DNA of 64,000 nucleotides, taken from the NCBI GenBank assembly GCA_958295825.1, contig OY282375.1, forward strand, positions 2,713,489 through 2,777,488. The letters are read 5' to 3'. Below are positions 54,578-62,917 of the stretch, in pieces. Made by a program: the position numbers and the translations under genes. Every line of letters starts with the position of its first letter. Position 1 is the stretch's first letter. The stretch comes from an uncultured Candidatus Entotheonella sp. GTDB lineage: Bacteria; Tectomicrobia; Entotheonellia; Entotheonellales; Entotheonellaceae. The notes under the pieces were generated by a model. That model was not told where the DNA came from and did not search any database. It worked only from the letters and a program-made list of their open reading frames with translations.

Positions 54578-54705
54578 CTTGTAGTTCCGACTTGTAATTC
54601 CGCCGCCTTTTTATGCAGAATCAGGACTTTTTGTGCAAAGCCGGAGCACGTGTTATTGCCGTAATGCCCCGGCTCCGGTGGTCCCTAAAGGGGAGTGGTT
54701 GTCAC

Positions 54706-55371
54706 ATGTGGCCGCGACGTAACCGCAGCCGGGCAAACGACGATCGGACCGCTCGCTTGGACATGGTGCGGAACCAGCTCGAACGGCGCGGCATCATGGA
54801 CGAGCGTGTTTTGCAAGCCATGCGCGAGGTGCCCCGGCACGTCTTTGCGCCGGCGAAGCGGCGTCACGAGGCGTATGGTGACCATCCTGTTCCCATTGGC
54901 GAGGTGCAGACAATTTCGCAGCCTTACATGGTCGCCGTGATGATCGAGTATCTTCGGCTACGGGGCGGCGAGCGAGTCCTCGAAATCGGCACCGGTTCGG
55001 GTTATCAAGCCGCAGTGCTCAGCCGACTGGCAGCCGAGGTATTCACGGTGGAGCGCTTCTCCTCCCTGGCCACCGGTGCTCGTCTCGTTTTGCAACAGCT
55101 CGGCTATGAGAACGTGCAGGTCGTACAAGCCGATGGACGTCAAGGATTTGCCCAGCGGTCGCCATACAACGGCATCGTCGTGGCGGCAGCGGCTCCGTTC
55201 ATCCCGGTGCCGTTGCGGCTCCAGGTGGCGGATGGCGGACGGCTGGTCATACCAGTCGGCGGCCCCGAAGGACAACGGCTGGTCATCGTGACCCGGCAAG
55301 GGGATACGTTTATCGAGGAAAAGACGGTGGCGTGCCGGTTCGTGCCTTTGCTGGGAACAGACGTTGAATAG
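54706..55371 (+). CDS. pcm: Protein-L-isoaspartate O-methyltransferase
   Basis: A 221-residue repair enzyme that methylates isoaspartyl residues in damaged proteins. Family motifs are clear: MVRNQLERRGIMDERVLQAM, VPRHVFAPAKRRHEAYGDHP, PIGEVQTISQPYMVAVMIEY, and the SAM-binding VLEIGTGSGYQAAVLSRLAA with VFTVER. GGGGAG lies ten bases before ATG 54706; a longer frame from 54613 lacks this. The last codons GTDVE end at a TAG whose G (55371) is the first base of an IS element, so the native C-terminus may have been cut slightly. It lies between IS1595 transposon C and IS427-type copy 4. Confidence 0.9.
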   Translation: MWPRRNRSRANDDRTARLDMVRNQLERRGIMDERVLQAMREVPRHVFAPAKRRHEAYGDHPVPIGEVQTISQPYMVAVMIEYLRLRGGERVLEIGTGSGYQAAVLSRLAAEVFTVERFSSLATGARLVLQQLGYENVQVVQADGRQGFAQRSPYNGIVVAAAAPFIPVPLRLQVADGGRLVIPVGGPEGQRLVIVTRQGDTFIEEKTVACRFVPLLGTDVE

Positions 55372-56216
55372 GCTCGGGACCTATAAAAGGGTATCATGGG
55401 GCCTGTGATGAGAGTCAACACCCTGACGCCACAAGGAGAGCGATCATGTCCGAGCACCACTTCTGGCTGGCCGACGACCCGTTTAACCGACTCAAACCCC
55501 TGTTACCCAACAAGGGGCGCGGCGTCCCACGCGTCGATGACCGAAAGGTCATCAGCGGTATCATCCACGTCATCCGCTATGGGCTGAAGTGGCGCGACGC
55601 GCCCGCCTGTTACGGACCCCACAAGACACTCTACAATCGCTTCGTGCGCTGGAGCAGGGCCGCGGGCTTCGACCGTATCTTCCAAGCCCTGGCTGCCGAA
55701 AGCACCGCCACCAAGACGATCATGATCGATAGCACCCATCTCAAAGCGCATCGCACCGCCGCCAGCCTGCTCAAGGGGGGGCTTTTCCACGCCAGATCGG
55801 ACGCACCCGGGGCGGGCTGAACTCGAAGCTCCACGCCGTCTGCGACGGCGATGGCAAGCCCGTCGTGCTGCGGTTGACGGCGGGGCAGGTCAGCGACTAC
55901 TGCGGGGCTGATACGGTACTTGACGCCCTACCGGAAGCCGCTGTCCTGATAGCCGACAAGGGTTATGACAGCGACAGGTTGCGCAAGGCCCTTGCCGAAC
56001 ATGGCATCAAGTCCTGCATTCCGGGCCGCGCCAAGCGCAAAGAGCCCATCATCTACGACACCGAGTTGTACAAGAGCCGTAACCTTATTGAGCGCCTGTT
56101 TGGCAGGCTGAAGGATTGTCGCCGCATCGCCACTCGTTACGACCGCTGTGCGCATACGTTCTTCAGTGCCATCTGCATAGCTGCCACGGTTAGTTTCTGG
56201 TTATGAGTCCTGAGCC
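55371..56216 (+). mobile_element. IS5-family (IS427-like) element, copy 4
   Basis: Ends GGCTCGGGACCTATAA and inverted GGCTCAGGACTCATAA, flanked by TA (55369-55370, 56217-56218); 846 bp. It is the copy with the most intact transposase. Confidence 0.87.
55446..56206 (+). CDS. IS427-type transposase requiring a -1 frameshift
   Basis: Frame A (55446-55820) reads MSEHHFWLADDPFNRLKPLL to TKTIMIDSTHLKAHRTAASL and LKGG with the first catalytic Asp. At a run of seven G (55775-55781) a -1 shift gives LLKGGAFPRQIGRTRGGLNS, continuing without stops through LTAGQVSDYCGADTVLDALP, LIADKGYDSDRLRKALAEHG (second Asp) and YKSRNLIERLFGRLKDCRRI (final Glu) to AATVSFWL. Transposases of this group are often made by such frameshifts, so the product is probably a fusion of about 253 residues. 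ATG follows GGAGAGCGATC. Confidence 0.82.
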
Positions 56217-56665
56217 TAGAGACTATCTGTCGGGCTTGTTGGGCGTCCGCGCTCAGGTGCGTCATTCCAAACGCATCACCATAACCGCTCTCGTGTCTGA
56301 GCCCGAGCGGGACTTGGCCATTGTGCGCCGTTTGGGCTGGGCCTATCGCCGCCGGCATCCCGCCCCGGAGGATGTTTTCTGGCTCGTGGAATACGCTCAG
56401 ACCAGTCTGAGCAAGGTTCTGGCCGAAAAGAAGGGCTCTATGCTGACGCCGGCATTCACGAGTATTGGGGTCGTCAACCTGCGAGACAAGACCCTGTTGG
56501 TTTTCCGTCAGCCCGCCAAATGACACTTACCGGTTCGAGCAGACCCTGAGCCGGTGCGAGCTCGCCCCGCTGGTCTTCCCCGACTTTGGCGATTTCCGTG
56601 GAGAGGCTTCTGTAACCCTGCACCGCCGCTCGGCTATGCTGCGGATGATGCGTTGCCCTGGTTGA
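56217..56665 (+). pseudogene. Uma2-family endonuclease relic
   Basis: The frame after the IS reads SEPERDLAIVRRLGWAYRRR, HPAPEDVFWLVEYAQTSLSK and VVNLRDKTLLVFRQPA, matching the Uma2 (DUF820) core, a PD-(D/E)XK-like family common in repeats. LVEYAQTSLSK holds the ExxxxSxxK region. After a one-base change the terminus reads DTYRFEQTLSRCELAPLVFP. The N-terminal third was cut off by IS copy 4. Confidence 0.65.
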
Positions 56666-56759
56666 TCCAGGACAAGGCTGCTCCGATCCGACACGACGAG
56701 GATGAGAAGGTACTTTTGGCGTGAGACCGGCGGGTGCTTGTGACCTGGTGGTAAGGCTT

Positions 56760-56868
56760 TTAATGTGAGGCATTTTGGTAGGTTCTCAGGCCATCAACAA
56801 ATGATGCAAGCCTGAATTGATCCTCATCATAATCTTCCAGGAGATCGTAAAAAATAACTACTTTTGCG
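56760..56868 (-). pseudogene. C-terminal fragment of an unknown protein cut by IS66
   Basis: The minus frame from the IS66 edge reads VIFYDLLEDYDEDQFRLASF and VDGLRTYQNASH, then stop. The acidic, amphipathic composition looks coding, but no family is recognised and no start exists. Confidence 0.35.
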
Positions 56869-58424
56869 GTAAGCGTTCAGGGGGTTGCCCTGCCCTTGTC
56901 GTAAGCGTTCGGCGAGTGGAGCAATGAGTGGGGTCATCGTAGCCAGGAGAGATCAGGCGGACGGTCGTGCATGAACGCCTCAAGGGCGTCGACCAACACC
57001 GAGAAGCTCGATTGCTCCAGTTGCCGACACGTCTGACGCAGCGACAGACTCCGCTGCACCCAGGCGTTGCCTTTGGCGCTCGCCGTACCCAAAGAACCCT
57101 GACGCCACAACACACCAAAGCGTAAAGCGCGCTCCGCCCGGTTGTTGGTCGGCTCAACTCCCGACTCATTGAGAAACACCCATAGCGAACCCATCTCGCG
57201 CCGTAAGTGCCTCACCAGGCGACCCGCATCGTCAGGGCGCAACTCATAACGCCGCACGAAACGGCACAAACGGGCATACCAAGCTTGCCACTGACCACCG
57301 CTTGGCGGCGCATGAGCCATCTGACACAATCGCTGAAGTTCCTTCAAGGCCACCTTGCCGCAATCAGCAAGGGCGGCTTGACGGCGCTGCGACAACTCCC
57401 GGGCACGACGCACGAGGTGTGCCAGACAGGTCTGACGACGGTTGCCCCAGCCTTGATACACCCCGTAGCCGTCGCTGACCAGGATGCCACGCCAATCCTT
57501 TATCAAAGACCCGAAGGCTTCCTGCGAACGCTTGGCATGAATACGGTACAGGGTGACGGTATCCGTGACCATGCTCCAGAGCCACTGCAAGGCATGGCGA
57601 CAGTACCCAGGCGTCTCATCCACATAGCCCACCCGCGCCTGGCGGGCCAAGGTGGCAATCGCCTCATCGTGTGGCGCGATGGCCAGGGAGGTGCGGTCGA
57701 TGAGACGCTGAATCGCACCCAGGCTGATGGGTACCCCCAGGACGGAACGACAGAAGTCCTGCACGCCACGCCGGGAGATTCGCTGCATGGCGCTGAGTTC
57801 GCCAATCAAGGCCGTCAGGCGCGGGCCATAGCCGCTTTGCTGCGCCTTGGGGAGGCGGGCTCTGAGCAGCTTGCCGCAGCCCGTACCCCTACCCTGGTGC
57901 AAGACCCAGTGCGTGACGGCCATCTCGACAGGTGGCAACTCCGTGACTTGATGGGTGTGATACGGCGCCACGTGGCCGGATACGCCTTGGCCGCAAGGAC
58001 AAGGTTCGGGATAGATGGCCCGCCGCTCGGTGGGACGGAGCAACTTGGGACCTGAACCCGGGTGTCCCTTTCGTGCGCCCCGTTTGCCCGTGGGCTTGTC
58101 CGTAGGGTCCGTGGGTCTGTGGAAGGGTGAATCCGACGAGGGTGGTTTGTCGGAGGTCTTGGAGGTGCGTTGCGAGCGCTGTTGGAGTTGCTCGATTTGC
58201 TGTTGGAGTTGGGCCAGACGCTGATGCAGGGTGAGGAGATGGGCTTGTACGACCGGTGGTGTTTGCTGCCAATCGGTTTGCGACAGCGGCTCAGGCGGTA
58301 TCGACGGCGCCATTCGGGATTTCCTGAAAACAGGGCCAATAGGAGAATGCGGAACGAGTAACCCTAGCCGATGATAAGGCGGTCATGCAACAGACAAGGG
58401 CAGGGCAACCCCCTGAACGCTTAC
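56869..58424 (-). mobile_element. IS66-family insertion sequence
   Basis: Perfect terminal inverted repeats of at least 30 bases start with GTAAGCGTTCAGGGGG at both ends (56869 and, reversed, 58424). There is one transposase gene and none of the tnpA/tnpB accessory frames. Flanking octamers (CTTTTGCG and GATTGCAT) do not match, so no target duplication is visible. Confidence 0.88.
56934..58313 (-). CDS. IS66-family transposase
   Basis: A 459-residue TnpC-type transposase. A leucine/glutamine-rich coiled coil (LAQLQQQIEQLQQRSQRTSK) is followed by TSDKPPSSDSPFHRP, a zinc-binding CPCGQ...CG region, and the DDE domain with ARVGYVDETPGYCRHALQWL (first Asp), RGILVSDGYGVYQGWGNRRQ (second Asp) and NNRAERALRFGVLWRQGSLG (last Glu). 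TCLAHLVRRAREL is a conserved helix. The frame is intact. Confidence 0.92.
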   Translation of the reverse strand: MAPSIPPEPLSQTDWQQTPPVVQAHLLTLHQRLAQLQQQIEQLQQRSQRTSKTSDKPPSSDSPFHRPTDPTDKPTGKRGARKGHPGSGPKLLRPTERRAIYPEPCPCGQGVSGHVAPYHTHQVTELPPVEMAVTHWVLHQGRGTGCGKLLRARLPKAQQSGYGPRLTALIGELSAMQRISRRGVQDFCRSVLGVPISLGAIQRLIDRTSLAIAPHDEAIATLARQARVGYVDETPGYCRHALQWLWSMVTDTVTLYRIHAKRSQEAFGSLIKDWRGILVSDGYGVYQGWGNRRQTCLAHLVRRARELSQRRQAALADCGKVALKELQRLCQMAHAPPSGGQWQAWYARLCRFVRRYELRPDDAGRLVRHLRREMGSLWVFLNESGVEPTNNRAERALRFGVLWRQGSLGTASAKGNAWVQRSLSLRQTCRQLEQSSFSVLVDALEAFMHDRPPDLSWLR

Positions 58425-58461
58425 GATTGCATACCAAAAGGAGGCCTCATGGTAAATTAAG

Positions 58462-58623
58462 TTATGAAACTGCTTCTAGTCTGACGATCACCTTGTCGGA
58501 TAATGCGCCTGCCATCTTGGTTAAAGGTTTTATGACAGCTACAAGGGCTTCTGCCGACGGGACTCCGACCAGCAGAAAAATGAACAGGGCGATGAATGTG
58601 TGTTGCAGGGGGTGCCTTCTCAT
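58462..58623 (-). CDS. Small secreted protein (53 residues)
   Basis: MRRHPLQHTFIALFIFLLVG followed by VPSAEA is a classical signal peptide with a cleavage site after AEA. The mature part of 27 residues is ALxAVIKPLT-like, mildly amphipathic (LTKMAGALSDKVIVRLEAVS). GGAGG lies seven bases before the ATG, supporting real translation. The last codons GAAGCAGTTTCATAA resemble the terminal repeat of an IS5-type element (GAGGCTGTTTCATAA as at 41213), so the native C-terminus may be truncated. Function is unknown. Confidence 0.5.
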   Translation of the reverse strand: MRRHPLQHTFIALFIFLLVGVPSAEALVAVIKPLTKMAGALSDKVIVRLEAVS

Positions 58624-58808
58624 GGATCAACCCTCCGAGGTGTCCGAGGTGGTGAGATGCCTGATAAAGCCGTTCGGACAACGAAAAAGCGGCCGCGGTT
58701 CTGATTTTGTGTTGGCGTCAACGCCGCTGCCTGAGACAAAATGCCTTGCATCATGACCTGGATGTATAAAACAGGAACGTTTCCACCTTGTCAACCGGAA
58801 CGGAGATC

Positions 58809-59735
58809 ATGACCCCACACGTGTTTGCTGGTAACCCGCTCGACCACGGTGACGTACAGCGCCGCGATCAGCGATGGTTGGACGAACAGGCCAGAAACCC
58901 TGGCAGCCGATATCTGCCGCTGTGGCAACTCAATATCTTGATTCAGGACGAGGCGGGCATGCGGCTTGGATGGCTGGGGCCTGAGGCGCTGGCGTCGTGC
59001 ACAAACGGTGTGCCGCCCGTATTTCTCGGCCTGCGGGATGGGGTGGCGCACTTTGCCATCGACGTATCCGCTTTGGAGGAGCCGCGCGAGGAGTTAGGCC
59101 TCCCCGACGGCTGGCGCTTTGAAGACGCCCGCACCGCCGCTACTCAGCTTTGCGGCCCCGAGGCCGGCATCGTGGCGCAGAGCCGCGCTCAGGTCGACTG
59201 GCATCGGCGCCACCGGTTCTGCAGCGTGTGCGGCGAGCGCACGGCGCAGGGCCGCGGCGGCATCGTTCGTAAGTGCCCCGCATGCAAGGCCGAGCATTTT
59301 CCCCGCACCGACCCCGTCGCCATCATGCTGGTAGCGGACGGTGACCGCTGCTTGTTGGGCCAGAGCCGCGGCCGCTTGTCGCGTACGGGCATGTATTCCG
59401 CCTTGGCCGGATTCATGAACCAAGGCGAGTCGATCGAAGAAGCGGTGCGCCGCGAGGTGAAGGAAGAAGCGGGGATCGAAGTTGGCGAGGTGCGCTACCA
59501 TTCGTCGCAGCCGTGGCCGTTTCCGTCGTCGTTGATGATCGGCTGCCACGGGCGGGCGCTGAGCACGGACATTCACATCGACGACGAGGAAATGACGGAC
59601 GTGCGCTGGTTCAGCCGCAACGCGGTGCTGGCGGCGCTGCGCGACGAAAACCCGGACCTGCGCGTTCCGGCGCCCATCGCCATCGCCCATCACCTCGTCA
59701 AGGCGTGGGCCGAAGGCCACGTCGTATTTGTATGA
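58809..59735 (+). CDS. nudC: NAD(+) diphosphatase (NudC-type Nudix hydrolase)
   Basis: A 308-residue protein expected to hydrolyse NADH to NMNH and AMP, and in known members to remove NAD caps from RNA. It has the N-terminal NUDIX-like domain, a zinc ribbon FCSVCGERTAQGRGG with CPACKAEHFP, and the Nudix box GFMNQGESIEEAVRREVKEE followed by AG. SSQPWPFPSSLMIGCHG is the QPWPFPxS motif that defines the NADH pyrophosphatase subgroup. ATG 58809 follows ACGGAG; the TTG at 58788 is less likely. It is followed 15 bases later by the PPOX gene. Confidence 0.93.
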   Translation: MTPHVFAGNPLDHGDVQRRDQRWLDEQARNPGSRYLPLWQLNILIQDEAGMRLGWLGPEALASCTNGVPPVFLGLRDGVAHFAIDVSALEEPREELGLPDGWRFEDARTAATQLCGPEAGIVAQSRAQVDWHRRHRFCSVCGERTAQGRGGIVRKCPACKAEHFPRTDPVAIMLVADGDRCLLGQSRGRLSRTGMYSALAGFMNQGESIEEAVRREVKEEAGIEVGEVRYHSSQPWPFPSSLMIGCHGRALSTDIHIDDEEMTDVRWFSRNAVLAALRDENPDLRVPAPIAIAHHLVKAWAEGHVVFV

Positions 59736-59750
59736 TCTGAGGAGCACACC

Positions 59751-60197
59751 ATGCCGCCGTTGACCAAAGCCCATCTCGACGCCTTGTTGGCGGGTCCGAT
59801 CAACGCCCGCCTGGCAACCGTGAAGCCTGACGGCGCGCCGTACGTGGTACCGGTGTGGCAGTACTGGGACGGCACGTCGATGTATATCATTCCGCGCGAG
59901 AAATCCCGCTTCGTCGCCCACCTCCAACACGAAGCACGGGTTGCCGTCTCGTGCGCCGACGACGTTGACCCGGCGCACCCCCGCGTGCTGCTCGAGGGCA
60001 GCATCGAAATCGTCGCCGGGCCGGTCAAGATGGAGGGGCAAATGTTGGAGATCGCCACCGAAATGGCCCAACGCTACGGCGGCGAGGCGGGGCTTACCTA
60101 CCTGCGCGGCACGCTCGACAAGCCCCGCTACCTGCTGAAGCTGACACCGAGCAAGATGACCACCTGGAGCGGTTCCTGGCATCCCCGCTACGGCTGA
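59751..60197 (+). CDS. Pyridoxamine 5'-phosphate oxidase family protein
   Basis: A 148-residue split-barrel flavin-binding protein. ARLATVKPDGAPYVVPVWQY and WDGTSMYIIPREKSRFVAHL are the FMN/F420-binding beta barrel pattern, followed by ARVAVSCADDVDPAHPRVLL and EGSIEIV. Members include PNP oxidase-like, heme-utilisation and F420-dependent proteins; short ones such as this usually have no assigned reaction. The GGAGCACACC leader contains a good ribosome site. It is likely co-transcribed with nudC. Confidence 0.85.
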   Translation: MPPLTKAHLDALLAGPINARLATVKPDGAPYVVPVWQYWDGTSMYIIPREKSRFVAHLQHEARVAVSCADDVDPAHPRVLLEGSIEIVAGPVKMEGQMLEIATEMAQRYGGEAGLTYLRGTLDKPRYLLKLTPSKMTTWSGSWHPRYG

Positions 60198-60208
60198 GAA
60201 GTCGCGTG

Positions 60209-61237
60209 TTATCCGGCCACGTCCGCCGGTTTGGGCTGCTCGTGGCCCAGAATGGGATGGGGTTGGTAGGGTGCCTCAAGCGCCGCCACTTCCTCGGCGC
60301 TGAGGGTGATGTCAACGGCGTCAAAGAGTTCCTTGAGGTGATGAATCTTGGTGGCGCCGATGATGGGCGCAGTGACGCCCGGTGCTTGTAGAATCCAGGC
60401 GCAGGCGATCTGGGTGGGCGTGACTCCGCGCTGGCTGGCGACCTGCTGCGCGGCGGCCGCGACCTTGAAATCGTTGTCCCGGAAATACATCTGCTGCGCA
60501 AAATCGTCGGTCTGCGCCCGCCTGGTTACCAACGCCTCGTCTTCGCCGTGACGGTTGCCAGCGAAAAATCCCCGCGCCAGCGGACTCCACGGAATGAGCC
60601 CCACCCCCTGATCCAGACACAGCGGAATCATCTCCCGCTCTTCCTCGCGGTAGATCAGGTTGTAATGGTTCTGCATGGCCACGAAGCGGCGCCAGCCGTG
60701 CTCGCGCGCCACGTACAACGCCTTGGAAAACTGCCACGCCGCCATGCTGCTGGCGCCTAGATAGCGCACCTTGCCGGAGCGCACCAGTGAGTCGAGGGCA
60801 TCGAGCGTTTCCTCGATCGGGGTGGTCGGGTCCCAGCGATGGATCTGGTAGAGGTCGATGTAGTCCATGTTGAGCCGCCGCAGCGAATTTTCGCACGCCT
60901 CGATGATGTGCTTGCGGCTCAGGCCGCGGCGGTTGGGCCCCGGCCCCATGGCGCCGTTCACCTTGGTGGCGACCACGATGTCGTCGCGCTGCGCCATCTC
61001 GCCCAGCCAGTGGCCCGTAATGGTCTCGCTCAGGCCCACCGAGTACACGTCGGCGGTGTCGAAAAAGGTGACGCCGGCCTCCAGCGCCACGGCGAAGTGC
61101 TCGCGGGCGTCCGCCTTGCTCAAGGCCCAGTCCCGCGGCCGCGCCCAGGCGGGCTGCTCGCCGCCGCCGTAACTCATGCATCCAAGGCAGATTCGCGACA
61201 CCGTCATACCGGTGCGCCCGAGCTTCGTGTATTGCAT
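60209..61237 (-). CDS. Aldo/keto reductase
   Basis: A 342-residue NADPH-dependent oxidoreductase. It starts MQYTKLGRTGMTVSRICLGC, has the catalytic Asp/Tyr region FFDTADVYSVGLSETITGHW, the Lys in VVATKVNG, the His in LYQIHRWDPTTPIEETLDAL and NADP-binding NLIYREEE, IPWSPLARGFFAGN and GVTAPIIGATKIHHLKELFD. This layout matches the AKR groups related to YajO/oxidoreductases of sugars. GGAG lies nine bases before ATG 61237; the N-terminal extension from 61330 is not conserved. It is convergent with the PPOX gene. Confidence 0.92.
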   Translation of the reverse strand: MQYTKLGRTGMTVSRICLGCMSYGGGEQPAWARPRDWALSKADAREHFAVALEAGVTFFDTADVYSVGLSETITGHWLGEMAQRDDIVVATKVNGAMGPGPNRRGLSRKHIIEACENSLRRLNMDYIDLYQIHRWDPTTPIEETLDALDSLVRSGKVRYLGASSMAAWQFSKALYVAREHGWRRFVAMQNHYNLIYREEEREMIPLCLDQGVGLIPWSPLARGFFAGNRHGEDEALVTRRAQTDDFAQQMYFRDNDFKVAAAAQQVASQRGVTPTQIACAWILQAPGVTAPIIGATKIHHLKELFDAVDITLSAEEVAALEAPYQPHPILGHEQPKPADVAG

Positions 61238-61423
61238 CGTGTCTCCAATCATTTTCCAAAGGTGCCCATCAGGCGGGGGGGGGGAGGGAAAATCGGTGGC
61301 ATCATGCGATGGCGAAGGCGGGGATGTCAAGACAGCCTGCGGCTTGTATGGTCTGAGGCCGTCCGCTATAGTGGCGGCCCTTCAAACCAGCACCTGACGC
61401 AACCATCGCCGGAGGACAACCGC

Positions 61424-62290
61424 ATGCAACTCGCGCTGTCGGACATCACCCAATTCAGCCACGACCTGCACCGCCCGGAAGGCGCCATGGCGGCCCGCGA
61501 TGGCGTCGTCTGGGCGGCGGACGAGCGCGGCGGCTGCGCCCGCATCACGCCCGACGGCGAGCCTACCCTGGTGGGGAACCTGCAGGGCATGCCGAACGGC
61601 ATCTGCATCGATACGAACGGCGATATCATCGTGGCGAACATCGGCAACGGCCAAGTGCAGCGACTTCACCCCGACGGCCGGCACGAGGTGCTGGCGACGC
61701 ACGCCGACGGCCACGCCTTGAAGGCGCCCAACTTCCCGTTTGTCGACAGCAAGGGCCGCATCTGGGTTTCCCACTCCACCGATGCGGAGCCGCGCCGGCC
61801 CGCGATATGGGAGCCGAGGCCCGACGGCGCCATCGCGGTCATCGAGGATGGCCAAGCGCGCTTTGCCGCCACCGAGGTGTATTTCGCCAATGGCTTCACC
61901 CTGGACACCAATGAGGAATACCTGTACATCGCCGAAACTTCGACCATCCGCATCATGCGCTTCCCGGTGCGCGCCGACGGTACCCTGGGCCCACGCGAGC
62001 AGTTCGGCCCGCACCTGGGCGAGAATTCCTACCCCGACGGCTGCTCCTTCGATCAGGCCGGCAACCTGTGGGTCACCATGCCGTTCCGCAACGCCATCGG
62101 CGTGCTGACGCCGGAGGCGGACTGGCACGTCGTGCTGGACGACCCCTCCGGCACCATCCTGCCGCGTCCCAGCAATCTCTGCTTCGGCGGCGACGACCTA
62201 TGCACCGCCTACGTGGGCAACCTCGAAGGCGCCACGCTGCCGAGCTTCCGCGCGCCCTATCCGGGCATGCCGCTGGCGCATCAATTGTAA
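61424..62290 (+). CDS. SMP-30/gluconolactonase family protein
   Basis: A 288-residue six-bladed propeller lactonase-like enzyme. Blade motifs include PEGAMAARDGVVWAADERGG, MPNGICIDTNGDIIVANIGN, APNFPFVDSKGRIWVSHSTD, FANGFTLDTNEEYLYIAETS and SYPDGCSFDQAGNLWVTMPF. The conserved Glu near residue 19, Asn in PNG and NGF, and Asp in YPDG are the metal ligands of the family. GGAGG lies eight bases before the ATG. The product is probably cytoplasmic, as no signal peptide is visible. The aldo/keto reductase gene is divergent 186 bases away. Confidence 0.9.
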   Translation: MQLALSDITQFSHDLHRPEGAMAARDGVVWAADERGGCARITPDGEPTLVGNLQGMPNGICIDTNGDIIVANIGNGQVQRLHPDGRHEVLATHADGHALKAPNFPFVDSKGRIWVSHSTDAEPRRPAIWEPRPDGAIAVIEDGQARFAATEVYFANGFTLDTNEEYLYIAETSTIRIMRFPVRADGTLGPREQFGPHLGENSYPDGCSFDQAGNLWVTMPFRNAIGVLTPEADWHVVLDDPSGTILPRPSNLCFGGDDLCTAYVGNLEGATLPSFRAPYPGMPLAHQL

Positions 62291-62304
62291 AGTGGCTGAT
62301 CCGT

Positions 62305-62820
62305 CTACTGGGAAGGCGCGGAGCGCTCCCCGGCGTAGGTGTCCACGTGCATAAAGGAACGCTGCCCGTCGTCCCAGCGGAAGAGCTTGGCCTCGGCGAC
62401 GTGGTCGGACTGGGCGTCGATGACGATGTGGTCCACCGGGTAGAGGGGCTCGGCGTTGTCGTCGGGTTCGCGGCCTAGCGCGGCGCGGGTGTCCTCGGCG
62501 GAAAAGTAGGCGCCGACGTCGGGGTGGGAGTGGTAGATGATCTTCACCGGGCGCTCGCCAGAGACGCTTTCGAGCAGGAATCTCAAATCCTTGCCGCCGA
62601 GGTAGTAAGCCTCGCGCGCCGTGCGCGGAAAGCGCTCCGGGTCGCGGGCGTGATAGCGATTCTGCTCGTTGACGCATGGGCGCGCCTCGTCGATCACCGG
62701 GCTGCCTTGAGGCGCGATGAGAAACCCGCAGCATTCGTCGGGGTAGGTCTCACGGGCGTGGGCATAGATGGCGCCCAGAACGTGTGGCGGCACGGACGGC
62801 AGGGGCGCATCGGACAGCAT
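62305..62820 (-). CDS. JAMM/MPN-domain metallopeptidase (Mec-like)
   Basis: A 171-residue zinc peptidase of the JAB/MPN family. The metal motif is complete: E29 in YPDECCGFLIAP, then H97 and H99 in IIYHSHPDVGAYFSAED with D110, that is HxHx10D. Bacterial relatives such as Mec cleave cysteine or other groups from C-terminal Gly-Gly sulfur carriers. No CysO-like or ThiS-like partner lies next to it. AAAGGAG lies nine bases before ATG 62820. It is divergent from the next Nudix gene. Confidence 0.9.
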   Translation of the reverse strand: MLSDAPLPSVPPHVLGAIYAHARETYPDECCGFLIAPQGSPVIDEARPCVNEQNRYHARDPERFPRTAREAYYLGGKDLRFLLESVSGERPVKIIYHSHPDVGAYFSAEDTRAALGREPDDNAEPLYPVDHIVIDAQSDHVAEAKLFRWDDGQRSFMHVDTYAGERSAPSQ

Positions 62821-62917
62821 GGTCGAAACTCCTTTCAGGGATTGAGAACGGCACGCGACAGTGGGCACTATACCCCGTCCAAACGGCCACTTGCAACGCA
62901 CGCCATGAGGTGACGCC

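Larger units (their letters stand above)
52137..54582 (+). mobile_element. IS1595-family transposon with methyltransferase-nuclease cargo (copy C)
   Basis: Terminal inverted repeats ACAAGTTACAGGCTTGACA (52137) and ACAAGTTACAGGCTTAATA (reverse strand from 54582). The transposase is open, followed by a broken methyltransferase-nuclease gene homologous to copy B. It was inserted in pilY1. Confidence 0.82.
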
